The notes under the pieces are model-generated. The model was not told where the DNA came from, made no database searches, and saw only the letters and a program-made list of their open reading frames with translations. Below, in pieces: positions 16,774 through 25,148 of a stretch of DNA of 31,187 nucleotides. This stretch comes from Planctomycetes bacterium UBA2386. GTDB lineage: Bacteria > Planctomycetota > UBA1135 > UBA2386. Numbering within the stretch: position 1 is the stretch's first letter; the number at the start of each line of letters is the position of its first letter. A program made the position numbers and the translations under genes. The stretch covers positions 1 through 31,187 of the forward strand of contig DDSQ01000007.1 in NCBI GenBank assembly GCA_002343845.1, read 5' to 3'.

Positions 16774-17856
16774 GTGACGCATTCCACCATCCACGGTCCG
16801 GCGGCACTCGACCGCCGCAGTGTTGGCGCGTTGGTCGCCGACATCGACCGGGCGCTGCGTTCGGGAGCGCGGCGTGTGCAACTCGACCTCGGCTCGACCG
16901 AGTCGTTCGACTCCACGGGCCTCGGTGGCGTGGTCGCCGGTCTGCGGGCCGCGCGTGCTGCCGGCGCCGAGCTGAAGCTGAAGGGCCTCAGCCGGCCGAT
17001 GCTCGACTTCTTCTCGCTGCTGTCGGTGCAGCGCCTGGTGCAGCCCGAACGGGCGCCGCAGCGCCTCGATCCGGTGCGGCGGCTCGGTGCATTCGTCGAG
17101 CCGATGGTCGACGGGGCGCTGGCCGTGCTGCGCACCGGCGTCGGCGCGCTGCGCGAACTGCTGCTCGGCCCGTTCCGGGGCGCGCCGTTGCGCCTCGATC
17201 GCACGGCGATCGAAGTCGACCACTGCGCGGCCGGCGCCTTGCCGATCGTGATGCTGATCGCGTTCCTGCTCGGACTGATCCTGGCGATGCAGGCGTGGGT
17301 GCAGCTGCGTGTGTGGGGAGCCGAGATCTACGTCGCCGACATGGTGGGCGTCTCGGTGTTCTCCGAGATCGGGCCGCTGATGACCGCCATCGTGCTGGCG
17401 GCGCGGTCGGGTTCGCGCAACGCGGCCCAACTCGGGGCGATGGTCGTCGGCGAGGAGATCCAGGCGCTCGAACAGATGGGCATCCGCCCGCTGGCCTTCC
17501 TGGTGCTGCCGAAAGTCGTCGCCTGCGCGTTCGCCGCGGTGGCGCTGGGCATCGTGTTCGATGCCGTGGCGGTCGCCGGCGGCGGGCTGTTCGCGGCCAC
17601 GGTCGCCGGCATCGAGCCGATGGCGTTCGTCGAGCAGCTGCGCGTGGCGTTGGACCTCGACGACTTCCTGGTCGCGCAGGCAAAGACGGCGACGTTCGGC
17701 CTGGCCGTCGGCGTGGTCGGCTGCGCGCTCGGCTTGCGCGTGAGTTCCGGGAGCGAAGGCGTCGGCCGCGCGACCACCAACTCCGTCGTCGTCGGCATCT
17801 TCCTGATCATCGTGATCGATGCGGTGTTCGTGGCCCTGCAGCGGCTGGGGGGCTGA
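16774..17856 (+). CDS. mlaE: STAS-MlaE fusion: phospholipid ABC transporter permease
   Basis: This 360-residue protein begins at a GTG. Residues of about 8-95 form a STAS domain (VQLDLGSTESFDSTGLGG; D46-S47-T48-G49 sits at the usual phosphorylatable position), the equivalent of the separate MlaB protein of E. coli. Residues of about 135-360 form an MlaE permease, with several membrane segments and the conserved cytosolic loop AARSGSRNAAQLGAMVVGEE. Together with MlaF and MlaD it should form an inner-membrane complex moving phospholipid between inner and outer membranes. The stop overlaps the mlaF ATG (TGATG). A separate mlaB is absent from the operon, consistent with the fusion. Confidence 0.92.
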   Translation: MTHSTIHGPAALDRRSVGALVADIDRALRSGARRVQLDLGSTESFDSTGLGGVVAGLRAARAAGAELKLKGLSRPMLDFFSLLSVQRLVQPERAPQRLDPVRRLGAFVEPMVDGALAVLRTGVGALRELLLGPFRGAPLRLDRTAIEVDHCAAGALPIVMLIAFLLGLILAMQAWVQLRVWGAEIYVADMVGVSVFSEIGPLMTAIVLAARSGSRNAAQLGAMVVGEEIQALEQMGIRPLAFLVLPKVVACAFAAVALGIVFDAVAVAGGGLFAATVAGIEPMAFVEQLRVALDLDDFLVAQAKTATFGLAVGVVGCALGLRVSSGSEGVGRATTNSVVVGIFLIIVIDAVFVALQRLGG

Positions 17857-18650
17857 TGGACGCCGCCAAGCCCGATCTCGTCGTCGCGCGTGGACTCGTC
17901 ACGACGCTCGGCGACCGCAACGTGCTCGACGGCGTCGACCTCGCGATCCGGGCAGGCGAAGTGTTCGTGGTGATGGGGCCGTCGGGGTGCGGCAAGACGA
18001 CGCTGCTGCGACATCTCGCCGGCCTGCAACCGCCGACGCGCGGCACCGTGACGGTCGCCGGCCACGACCTGCATCACGCGTCGCCCGACGTGCTGCACCA
18101 GCTGCGGCTGCGCAGCGGCATGTCGTTCCAGGGCGGTGCCTTGCTCGGCAGCCTGACGGTGCTCGAGAACGTCGAACTGCCACTGCGCGAGAACACCGAC
18201 CTGCCGCGCGGCGTCATCCGCGAGACCGCGCGCATGAAGCTCGACATGGTCGGCCTGTTGGCGGCCGCGGACCAGATGCCGGTGGCGTTGTCGGGCGGCA
18301 TGAAGAAGCGCGCCGCGATCGCGCGGGCGATCGCGCTCGACCCCGATGTCGTCTACTTCGACGAACCGTCGGCCGGGCTCGACCCGATCACCGCCGCAGA
18401 AGTCGACAATGTCATCACCAAGCTGAACCAGGTGTTCGGGATCACCATGGTCGTGGTCACGCACGACCTGCCGTCGGCGGCGACGATCGCCGACCGCATC
18501 GTCGTGCTGCTCGGCGGCAAGGTCGTGGCGCTCGGCAGCCGTGAGCAGGTGTGGAACGACCCCGATCCGCGGATCCGCGACTTCATCGAACGGCGTCTGC
18601 GGGCCGAAGAGAGCCGTGGCATGGACGTCGTCGCGCATCTCGAGGTGTGA
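17856..18650 (+). CDS. mlaF: Phospholipid ABC transporter ATP-binding protein
   Basis: This 264-residue ABC ATPase contains Walker A (GPSGCGKTT, 41-49), the Q-loop (SFQGGALL), the signature LSGGMKKR, Walker B plus catalytic Glu (VVYFDEPSAGLD) and the H-switch (VTHD). The signature variant with MKKR and the SFQGGALL Q-loop are typical of the MlaF branch. It powers lipid movement by the MlaE permease. The ATG overlaps the mlaE stop, and mlaD starts two bases after its stop, so the three are one operon. All catalytic residues are present. Confidence 0.95.
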   Translation: MDAAKPDLVVARGLVTTLGDRNVLDGVDLAIRAGEVFVVMGPSGCGKTTLLRHLAGLQPPTRGTVTVAGHDLHHASPDVLHQLRLRSGMSFQGGALLGSLTVLENVELPLRENTDLPRGVIRETARMKLDMVGLLAAADQMPVALSGGMKKRAAIARAIALDPDVVYFDEPSAGLDPITAAEVDNVITKLNQVFGITMVVVTHDLPSAATIADRIVVLLGGKVVALGSREQVWNDPDPRIRDFIERRLRAEESRGMDVVAHLEV

Positions 18651-18652
18651 GC

Positions 18653-19528
18653 ATGGACGACCGCGCACGGCAACTTCGGCTCGGCGCGTTCGTGATCGGC
18701 ACCGGCGTGCTCGGCCTGCTGCTGGTCGCGTTCCTGCTGTCCGGGCGGGGCAGCGGCGCGCAGGCGACGTACTGGATCCTGTTCGAGCAGAACGTGAAGG
18801 GCATGGTGCCGGGCAGCAAGGTCGCCTTTCAGGGCGTGCCGATCGGCGTCGTCGCCGACATGCGGTTCCAGGACGGCAAGACGTTGGTCGAACTGCGGGT
18901 CGATCCGTCGCGCGCGAGCATCCAGGACGTCACGCGCGCGCGCATGGACCGCCTGTTGGTGACCGGCCAGGTGACGATCGAGCTCGAGGGCTACGGGCGC
19001 GAAGGCAAACCGCTCGCGCCGGGCGCGTTCATCCAGCCGAAGGACGACCCCCTGCAGCAACTCACCGCCAGTCTGCCCGAGGTCGTCGATCAGGCGTCGT
19101 CGCTGCTGGCGCGGTTCGAGCGCGTCGTCGGCGCGGCGGAGCGACTGCTCGGCGACGACACCCGCACACGCCTGCAGTCGTTGCTCGCCCACGGTGACCG
19201 CGCGGCGGAGGAGTTCGCGCTGCGGACGGCCCCGGCGGCGACGGCACTGCTGGTGGAGGCGCGGGCCACGATCGGCGAGGCTCGCGGCACCGCCATCGCG
19301 GCGACGGCGACGATCGAAGCGCTCGGCCGCCTCGAAGGCGACCTGCGCGCGCTGCTGCGCGAGGGCTCGGCCTTGGCGGCGGGGGTACGTGGGCCGGCGC
19401 AAGGAGTGCTCGCGAATGCGCGCACCGCACTCGACGACCTGCGCGGGCTGTTGCGCCAGCTCAAGCTGGCACCCGACAGCCTGCTGTTCGGCGTGCAGCC
19501 GGCGGCGCCGGCGGGAGGAGGACGATGA
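18653..19528 (+). CDS. mlaD: MCE-domain substrate-binding protein of the Mla transporter
   Basis: This 291-residue protein is anchored by one N-terminal membrane segment (about 10-30) and has an MCE domain at about 36-115 with the typical GSKVAFQGVPIGVV stretch. After it come about 170 residues of Ala/Leu/Arg-rich helix, longer than in E. coli MlaD, which could form a periplasmic needle or tunnel as in longer MCE proteins (inference). MCE proteins form hexamers that pass lipid between the permease and periplasmic partners. Its stop overlaps the next ATG (ATGA). Confidence 0.92.
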   Translation: MDDRARQLRLGAFVIGTGVLGLLLVAFLLSGRGSGAQATYWILFEQNVKGMVPGSKVAFQGVPIGVVADMRFQDGKTLVELRVDPSRASIQDVTRARMDRLLVTGQVTIELEGYGREGKPLAPGAFIQPKDDPLQQLTASLPEVVDQASSLLARFERVVGAAERLLGDDTRTRLQSLLAHGDRAAEEFALRTAPAATALLVEARATIGEARGTAIAATATIEALGRLEGDLRALLREGSALAAGVRGPAQGVLANARTALDDLRGLLRQLKLAPDSLLFGVQPAAPAGGGR

Positions 19529-20160
19529 AGGCGCGTTCGGCGTGGCTGTCTTGCCTGCTCGTTCTCGCGGCGTGCCGCGCCGTCGAGGTTCCACGGGAGA
19601 GCTTCTACCGGCTCGAACTGCCGGCAGCGGCAGCGCCCGACCCGCAGCGAGCTGGCGTGCTGCGGGTGCACGATCTGCAGTTGCACACGGCTCTCGACGC
19701 GGGCTGCCTGCTGCGTCTCGACGGCGTGCGGCTCGAGGTGCGGCCGTTGTCGCGCTGGATCGCGCCGCTCGACCGCATGGTCACCGACGCCGTCGTGCTC
19801 GGGTTGTCGCGCGCACGCGTCTGCGAACTGGTCAAGGGCAGCGCCGATCCCGGCGAGCACACCTGGGAGCTGCGCGGTCGCATCGTCGACTTCGCCGAAG
19901 TCGCGGGCGTCGACGGCGCCCACGCCGCCGTCGCGCTCGAACTCTGGCTCGCGGCCGGCGATCGCCTGCTGTTCCACGACGAGTTCACGTCCACCGAGCC
20001 GGTCGGCGCCGAAGGCGACCACGACGCGGCAGTGGTCGCCGCGCTGTCGCGTGCCGTCGGCGAGGTCGTCGGCGACGTCGTTGCGCGCATGCGGCAGAAC
20101 GACCTGTTCGCGGCGGCGCGCGATGGGCGGTCCCCAGCGCTGGCGGCTCCGGTCCGGTAA
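19525..20160 (+). CDS. PqiC-like ABC-transport auxiliary lipoprotein
   Basis: This 211-residue protein has a lipoprotein signal ending in LAAC (lipidated Cys17). It then shows the pattern of the ABC-type transport auxiliary component family: FYRLELP early, RLDGVRLEVRPLSRWIAPLDRM in the middle, and a C-terminal helix with LSRAVGEVVGDVVARM. PqiC-type lipoproteins sit in the outer membrane and dock to MCE proteins. Overlap with mlaD by four bases makes this the fourth gene of the operon. The family assignment rests on overall pattern and context. Confidence 0.82.
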   Translation: MKARSAWLSCLLVLAACRAVEVPRESFYRLELPAAAAPDPQRAGVLRVHDLQLHTALDAGCLLRLDGVRLEVRPLSRWIAPLDRMVTDAVVLGLSRARVCELVKGSADPGEHTWELRGRIVDFAEVAGVDGAHAAVALELWLAAGDRLLFHDEFTSTEPVGAEGDHDAAVVAALSRAVGEVVGDVVARMRQNDLFAAARDGRSPALAAPVR

Positions 20161-20265
20161 CGTAATCGTCGCGATCGGCCGGGCGGTCGGTGGCCCGGCG
20201 GTGACCGAGCGTTGGCACCGCTGGAAAGGTCAGGTCCACGCCGCCCGCTGGTCGATGGCATTCCC

Positions 20266-21696
20266 GTGAACCGGTTCTCCCTGACAAGCCTCGCGATGGG
20301 TTGGGTCGCCGGCCTGGCCGCTTGCCAGGTCAACCTCGGCGATGTGCCCGCGGCTCCCGATTGGCAACGCTGGTTGCTCGGCGAGGCCGTGACGATCGGC
20401 GGCGAACAGAGCACGAGGCCCGCGTGCACGGTGGTGGCCTTCTACGGTCGGTCGGCGATCGTGAGCGCGTTCGCGAGCGATGCCGAATACCTCGTCGGTC
20501 TGCAGCGCCGATTCGCCGACGCCGGCCTCGCCGTCGTCGCCGCGGTCGCCGAGGCGCAGCCGTCGGGACTCGACCGCTGGACGGGTTGTCGCGTCGTCGT
20601 CGACAGCGACGGTCAGACGGCCGACGAGTGGATCGGCCGCGAAGCGCCCGGGCATGCGATCGTGCTCGATCGGCAGGGGCGGGTGGTGTTCGTCGGTGTG
20701 CCGGCGGCCGGGCTCGTCGATGCCGTCGACCACGCGCTCGCGTCTCGCGACGTCTTCGCGGCCGAAGGCGAAGCCGCACAGCTTCGCATCGGCCTGCCAC
20801 CGACGTTCGACGATGCCACGGTCGAGGTCATCCCGTTGCTCGAGAATGTGGTCCGGCACGCGCCGCGCGACGGCATCTCGCTCGGGCTGCTGTATCTCGC
20901 GCAGGCGACGAAGGCGAACGACTCCGCCGCCGCTGGCGCGGTGCTGCGCACGGCGATCGGTGCGCTGGCCAACGACGGCCAGCCGCTGGCGGCGTTCGCC
21001 GACCTGGCGCTGCGCGGCGACCCGGGTCGGCCCGGGCTCGCGGCCGCGCTGGCGGTGCCGCTGCGCGCCGCGGCCGCGCAGGCGCCTGGCGATGTCGGCG
21101 TGCAGCTCGCTCTGCTGCGCGCGATGGTCCCGCTCGGCGATGGCCGCGAGACCGGCCGTCAGGCGATGCGGATGCGCAAGCTCGCGATGACGAGCTGGCC
21201 GAGTTGCCTCGACTTCGCAGCGGCGCTGACCATCGATCGTGATGCCGCGGCGCATCGCGACCTGGCGACGATGGCGATCGATCGCGCGCAGGCGCTCGGT
21301 GCCCCGAGCCGCCTGATCGTGGCTGCCCGGTATGGCGTCGCGGCGCGAAGCTCGGGCGACCGCGACGAGCAGAAGCGGCTGCTCGAGGACTACTTGAAGG
21401 ACACCGAACTGCGGGCGTCGCTGAACAACGACTGCTGGTACTTCCTGACCGAACTGCCGACGATGGGGCGCTACGACACGTTCGCCGCCGGCCTCGCCGA
21501 CCGCATGCTCGAGCAGCGCGACGGCATGGACTACTTCGAGTTCGACACGGCGGCGCTGGCGATGTTCCTGGCGGGGCGTTGCGAGGAAGCGGTCGCGCTT
21601 CAGGAGACGGCGATCGAGAAGGGGGGGAAGGGCAACCCCGAGTACGCCGAGCGGCTGCACCGCTACAAGGCGGCCCTGCTGCCCGCGCCGCGGTAG
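20266..21696 (+). CDS. Lipoprotein with thioredoxin-like domain and TPR-like helices
   Basis: From the GTG at 20266 the protein has 476 residues and begins with a lipoprotein signal (MGWVAGLAACQ, lipobox LAAC, lipidated Cys20). An earlier in-frame ATG at 20212 would put an Arg/Pro leader before the signal and is rejected. Residues of about 50-170 look like a thioredoxin-fold domain of the TlpA/AhpC type (CTVVAFYGRS, then AIVLDRQGRVVFVG) but without a CxxC pair, so it should not be a redox enzyme. The rest is helical repeat, with LNNDCWYFLTELP near residue 400. It lies 105 bp after the mla operon and may be transcribed with it. Function unknown. Confidence 0.78.
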   Translation: MNRFSLTSLAMGWVAGLAACQVNLGDVPAAPDWQRWLLGEAVTIGGEQSTRPACTVVAFYGRSAIVSAFASDAEYLVGLQRRFADAGLAVVAAVAEAQPSGLDRWTGCRVVVDSDGQTADEWIGREAPGHAIVLDRQGRVVFVGVPAAGLVDAVDHALASRDVFAAEGEAAQLRIGLPPTFDDATVEVIPLLENVVRHAPRDGISLGLLYLAQATKANDSAAAGAVLRTAIGALANDGQPLAAFADLALRGDPGRPGLAAALAVPLRAAAAQAPGDVGVQLALLRAMVPLGDGRETGRQAMRMRKLAMTSWPSCLDFAAALTIDRDAAAHRDLATMAIDRAQALGAPSRLIVAARYGVAARSSGDRDEQKRLLEDYLKDTELRASLNNDCWYFLTELPTMGRYDTFAAGLADRMLEQRDGMDYFEFDTAALAMFLAGRCEEAVALQETAIEKGGKGNPEYAERLHRYKAALLPAPR

Positions 21697-21729
21697 CCGG
21701 GCCTGCGGGCCGCCGGCCGGGAAAGGCGC

Positions 21730-21757
21730 TTGCGGTGTTCGGGCCGTTCGGTATCGT
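21730..21757 (+). promoter_or_regulatory. Possible promoter of rpmB
   Basis: TTGCGG (21730-21735) and TATCGT (21752-21757) are 16 bases apart, in the 88-bp gap before rpmB. The downstream box is part of the 12-base string TCGGTATCGTCC that also precedes the sigma factor gene. The ATG is 27 bases after the second box. Confidence 0.35.
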
Positions 21758-21784
21758 CCTCGCCCCTTTCCCCGAGAAGCCGCC

Positions 21785-22096
21785 ATGTCCCGAGTCTGCG
21801 CAGTCACTGGTCGTCGCACCCGCATTGGTCACCAAGTCAAGCGCCGCGGTCTGGCGAAGAAGGACGGCGGCGTCGGCCGTCGCGTGACCGGACGCAGCAA
21901 GCGCACCTTCAAGCCGAACATCCACTCGGTGCGCATCCTGACGCCGCAGGGCCAGGTCGTGACGCTCAAGCTCTCGACAAAGGTCATCAAGCGCGGCGTC
22001 ATCACGCTGCAGCAGGGCGGCAAGACGGTTTCCTACCCGCTGGTGAAGGCCGTGCGCGGCCGCAACCGGCAGTTCACCAAGGCCCAGCGGCCCTGA
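21785..22096 (+). CDS. rpmB: 50S ribosomal protein bL28
   Basis: This 103-residue protein begins MSRVCAVTGRRTRIGHQV and contains FKPNIHSVRILTP and VTLKLSTKVIKRG, the conserved bL28 blocks. It is longer than the roughly 78 residues of E. coli. There is a basic stretch of about 18 residues (KRRGLAKKDGGVGRRVTG) before the FKPN block, and an extra C-terminal tail. Only one Cys is present, so it is the zinc-free form. As a large-subunit protein it binds 23S rRNA. The usual rpmG partner is not adjacent; a small membrane protein follows after 29 bp. Confidence 0.95.
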   Translation: MSRVCAVTGRRTRIGHQVKRRGLAKKDGGVGRRVTGRSKRTFKPNIHSVRILTPQGQVVTLKLSTKVIKRGVITLQQGGKTVSYPLVKAVRGRNRQFTKAQRP

Positions 22097-22125
22097 GTCG
22101 TCGCCCGGTCCCCGAGGCGGCCTGC

Positions 22126-22563
22126 ATGAACGACCCCGCTGCCGACCCGGGCCGACCTGATGCGACGTTGGATGCCGTGGCCCAGGCGTCGCTGCGGCTG
22201 ATGGCCGGTGCCGTGTCGAAGCGCACCATGGACCAGCTGCAGCGGACCCTGCAGCAGAGCCCTGCCGAGTTTCCATGGCAGGTGGCGACGCAGGCGATCC
22301 TCGCCGAGCCGGTCGATGCGAATCGGCTGGTGCAGCAGGGGCTCGTGGCGCAGCGCGATTGGATCCTGCGCGGCGGCCGCGAAACGCGGGGACCCGGCAT
22401 CGGGCATCGGGCCAAGGGCCTGCTGGCCCGTCTGTGCGCGCAGCTGATCTTCGGCGCGCTCTACGCGATCGTGATCGTCGCGCTGCTGCTGCTGCTCAAG
22501 CACAAGTTCGACGGCTTCGACATCTACCGCGTGCTCGCCTGGTTCCAGTCGACGTTCGGCTGA
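22126..22563 (+). CDS. Small hypothetical membrane protein
   Basis: This 145-residue protein has a mainly helical, charged N-terminal part (about 1-100, with RTMDQLQRTLQQSPAEF) and one hydrophobic segment near the C-terminus (LIFGALYAIVIVALLLLL). A short aromatic tail ends in WFQSTFG. It looks like a tail-anchored or single-pass inner-membrane protein. I recognise no family. It lies 29 bp downstream of rpmB and may be co-transcribed with it. No terminator is visible directly after its stop. Confidence 0.68.
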   Translation: MNDPAADPGRPDATLDAVAQASLRLMAGAVSKRTMDQLQRTLQQSPAEFPWQVATQAILAEPVDANRLVQQGLVAQRDWILRGGRETRGPGIGHRAKGLLARLCAQLIFGALYAIVIVALLLLLKHKFDGFDIYRVLAWFQSTFG

Positions 22564-22745
22564 GCGCGCGCGGGTTCTCCACCGACCGCGACTCCGGTGT
22601 TGAGAACAGTTCTGCAGCGCGCTTGCGAACCTAAGGCCTTGTCTCGCTTGATCGTCGACGTGGTGAAGGCGCCTTGCGGTGGCGCGCCGGGGGCGGAGCG
22701 AGCCGATGTTCGCCGTCCCGTGTCGGGAATCTGGTGAGGCGGGTG
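22564..22745. other. Non-coding stretch after the small membrane protein
   Basis: No supported gene lies here. Third-position GC bias is absent in all frames and no strong hairpin with a T-run is seen. It forms the first part of the 609-bp gene-free region; the remainder holds the candidate RNA gene and the leader of the GGDEF operon. Confidence 0.6.
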
Positions 22746-22774
22746 TTGAAATGTGGTGGAGAGGTTGGCATGAT
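22746..22774 (+). promoter_or_regulatory. Sigma-70-like promoter of the candidate RNA
   Basis: TTGAAA (22746-22751, 5 of 6 to consensus) and CATGAT (22769-22774, 4 of 6) are separated by exactly 17 bases. This is the best promoter match noticed in the window. Transcription would begin near 22781, directly before a hairpin, and there is no good start codon with a gene immediately after. Confidence 0.5.
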
Positions 22775-22780
22775 CCTGGA

Positions 22781-23071
22781 CGTGGCCCGCAGCGGGCCGT
22801 GACTAGCCTGGTCACGACACGCCGCAGACCGCAGTGGTGGCTTCGGCCATCGCTGGCAGCGAAACGCTCTCTTGGTTCGGTTCGAAGACGCCAGCTCGAC
22901 TGACCATCGGGTTGGTTCGGATCGGTTCGCCGACCCGCTTCAAGCAGACACCGACGGGTCTTGGCTGTGTGGTGGAGACCAGTATCCCCCTCCCTAACCG
23001 CCCTCTCCATTGCGTAGCCTGACCCGCTTTCACGGGCCTCAGTTCTGACCGGCTGAGGCCCGTATTTTTTT
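22781..23071 (+). ncRNA. Candidate structured RNA (about 290 nt) of unknown class
   Basis: Between a good promoter and a strong terminator the sequence can fold into a series of local hairpins. They are 22784-22789 with 22793-22798 (GGCCCG/CGGGCC), and 22799-22803 with 22811-22815 (GTGAC/GTCAC). A 10-bp stem joins 22832-22841 with 22846-22855 and is capped by a cUUCGg tetraloop. An 8-bp stem joins 22908-22915 with 22930-22937, and a 5-bp stem joins 22957-22961 with 22976-22980. The terminator hairpin ends it. The 3' half has an unpaired pyrimidine-rich run (22985-23008). I found none of the signatures of tmRNA, RNase P RNA, SRP RNA or a c-di-GMP riboswitch. It could be a trans-acting RNA or a terminated leader of the GGDEF operon 100 bp downstream. 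The pairings are by eye and no covariation is available. Confidence 0.45.
23032..23071 (+). terminator. Intrinsic terminator
   Basis: A perfect 11-bp inverted repeat (ACGGGCCTCAG at 23032-23042 and CTGAGGCCCGT at 23053-23063) with a 10-base loop is followed by A and seven T (23065-23071). This is the only convincing rho-independent terminator noticed in the window. It ends the candidate RNA and lies 101 bases before the GGDEF gene. Confidence 0.88.
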
Positions 23072-23172
23072 GCCGCAAGGGAGCCGCTGGCGACGGTAGC
23101 GGAGCGACACCCTCGCGACTAGGTTGCCACGCCAGCGCGCCCACCGGTCGGGCGTGCACCCACTCGATCGCG

Positions 23173-23778
23173 ATGACCAGACCAGGCTTCCGCACGGGTC
23201 GTTCCAGGGGGACCCCGTCGACGGCCCGAGCCGACAGCGGCGACGGCTTCTTGAGCACCGCCCTGTTCTCTCAGGCGCAAATCCTGCACCTGATGAAGAA
23301 CGAGTTCGCCCGCGCCCGCCGCCACGGGATCGCGGTCGGGTGCGTCCTGCTCCAGGTCGATCGGCTGCAGCAGCTGGTCGATCTGCACGGCGTCGAGTTG
23401 CGCACGGTCGTGCGCGCCGAGGTGGCCCGGCTCGTGCGCGAGAAGACGCGTGGCTCGGACCTGCTCGGCACGACCAACGACGACCGCTACTTGCTCGTGC
23501 TGCCGCACACCACCCTCGAGCACACCCTGCTGGTCGCCCGGCGCCTGCTCGACCAGTTCGGCGAACGGCAGATCGCGGTCGACGGCCGCGTGCTCGCGCT
23601 GACGATGAGCATCGGCGTGACGGCCTGCGACGACCAGAAGACGCTGTTCTTCGACAGTCTGCTGGCGCAGGCCGAGGCGGCTGCCGACCACGCGGCGCAA
23701 CAGGGCGGCAACCAGGTCGTGGCGTTCGCCGAAGTGCCGATGCGCCCCGAGGAGCCCGAGGGCGGGGGGCCCGCTTGA
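23173..23778 (+). CDS. Degenerate GGDEF-domain protein, probable c-di-GMP receptor
   Basis: This 201-residue protein has a GGDEF fold at about 32-195: LFSQAQILHLMKNEFARARR, the first strand CVLLQVDRLQQL with D63, and later LTMSIGVTAC. The signature itself is replaced: residues 102-106 are NDDRY where GGDEF/GGEEF is expected, so diguanylate cyclase activity is unlikely. The inhibitory-site motif RxxD is kept at R93-D96 with the usual five-residue spacing to the signature position, so the protein could still bind c-di-GMP. No membrane segment or receiver domain is present. The gene leads a run in which the next gene, a sigma-54 activator, starts 20 bp after its stop. No Shine-Dalgarno is seen; ATG 23290 is a less likely start. 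Confidence 0.82.
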   Translation: MTRPGFRTGRSRGTPSTARADSGDGFLSTALFSQAQILHLMKNEFARARRHGIAVGCVLLQVDRLQQLVDLHGVELRTVVRAEVARLVREKTRGSDLLGTTNDDRYLLVLPHTTLEHTLLVARRLLDQFGERQIAVDGRVLALTMSIGVTACDDQKTLFFDSLLAQAEAAADHAAQQGGNQVVAFAEVPMRPEEPEGGGPA

Positions 23779-23798
23779 CCGAAGGCGGCGACGGGCCG

Positions 23799-25144
<1,346 letters not shown>

Positions 25145-25148
<4 letters not shown>

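Noticed and set aside
16453..17430. Upstream extension of the TPR lipoprotein frame
   Set aside because: It runs antisense to mlaE, and the lipoprotein signal at 16452 is a clear start.
22871..22900. GGTTCGAAG resembling a tRNA or tmRNA T-loop
   Set aside because: No flanking T-stem pairing, acceptor stem or CCA end could be found.
22834..23022. A 62-codon open frame on the plus strand inside the gene-free region
   Set aside because: It lacks the strong third-position GC bias of real genes here, starts at a GTG inside the UUCG hairpin and has no ribosome binding site. The region is better explained as structured RNA.
22564..23071. tmRNA, RNase P RNA, SRP RNA or c-di-GMP-I riboswitch as identity of the RNA locus
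   Set aside because: The key strings of each (CCA end with tRNA-like T-loop, GAGGAAAGTCC, GGAAGCAGC, GGGACGCAAAGCC) are absent.
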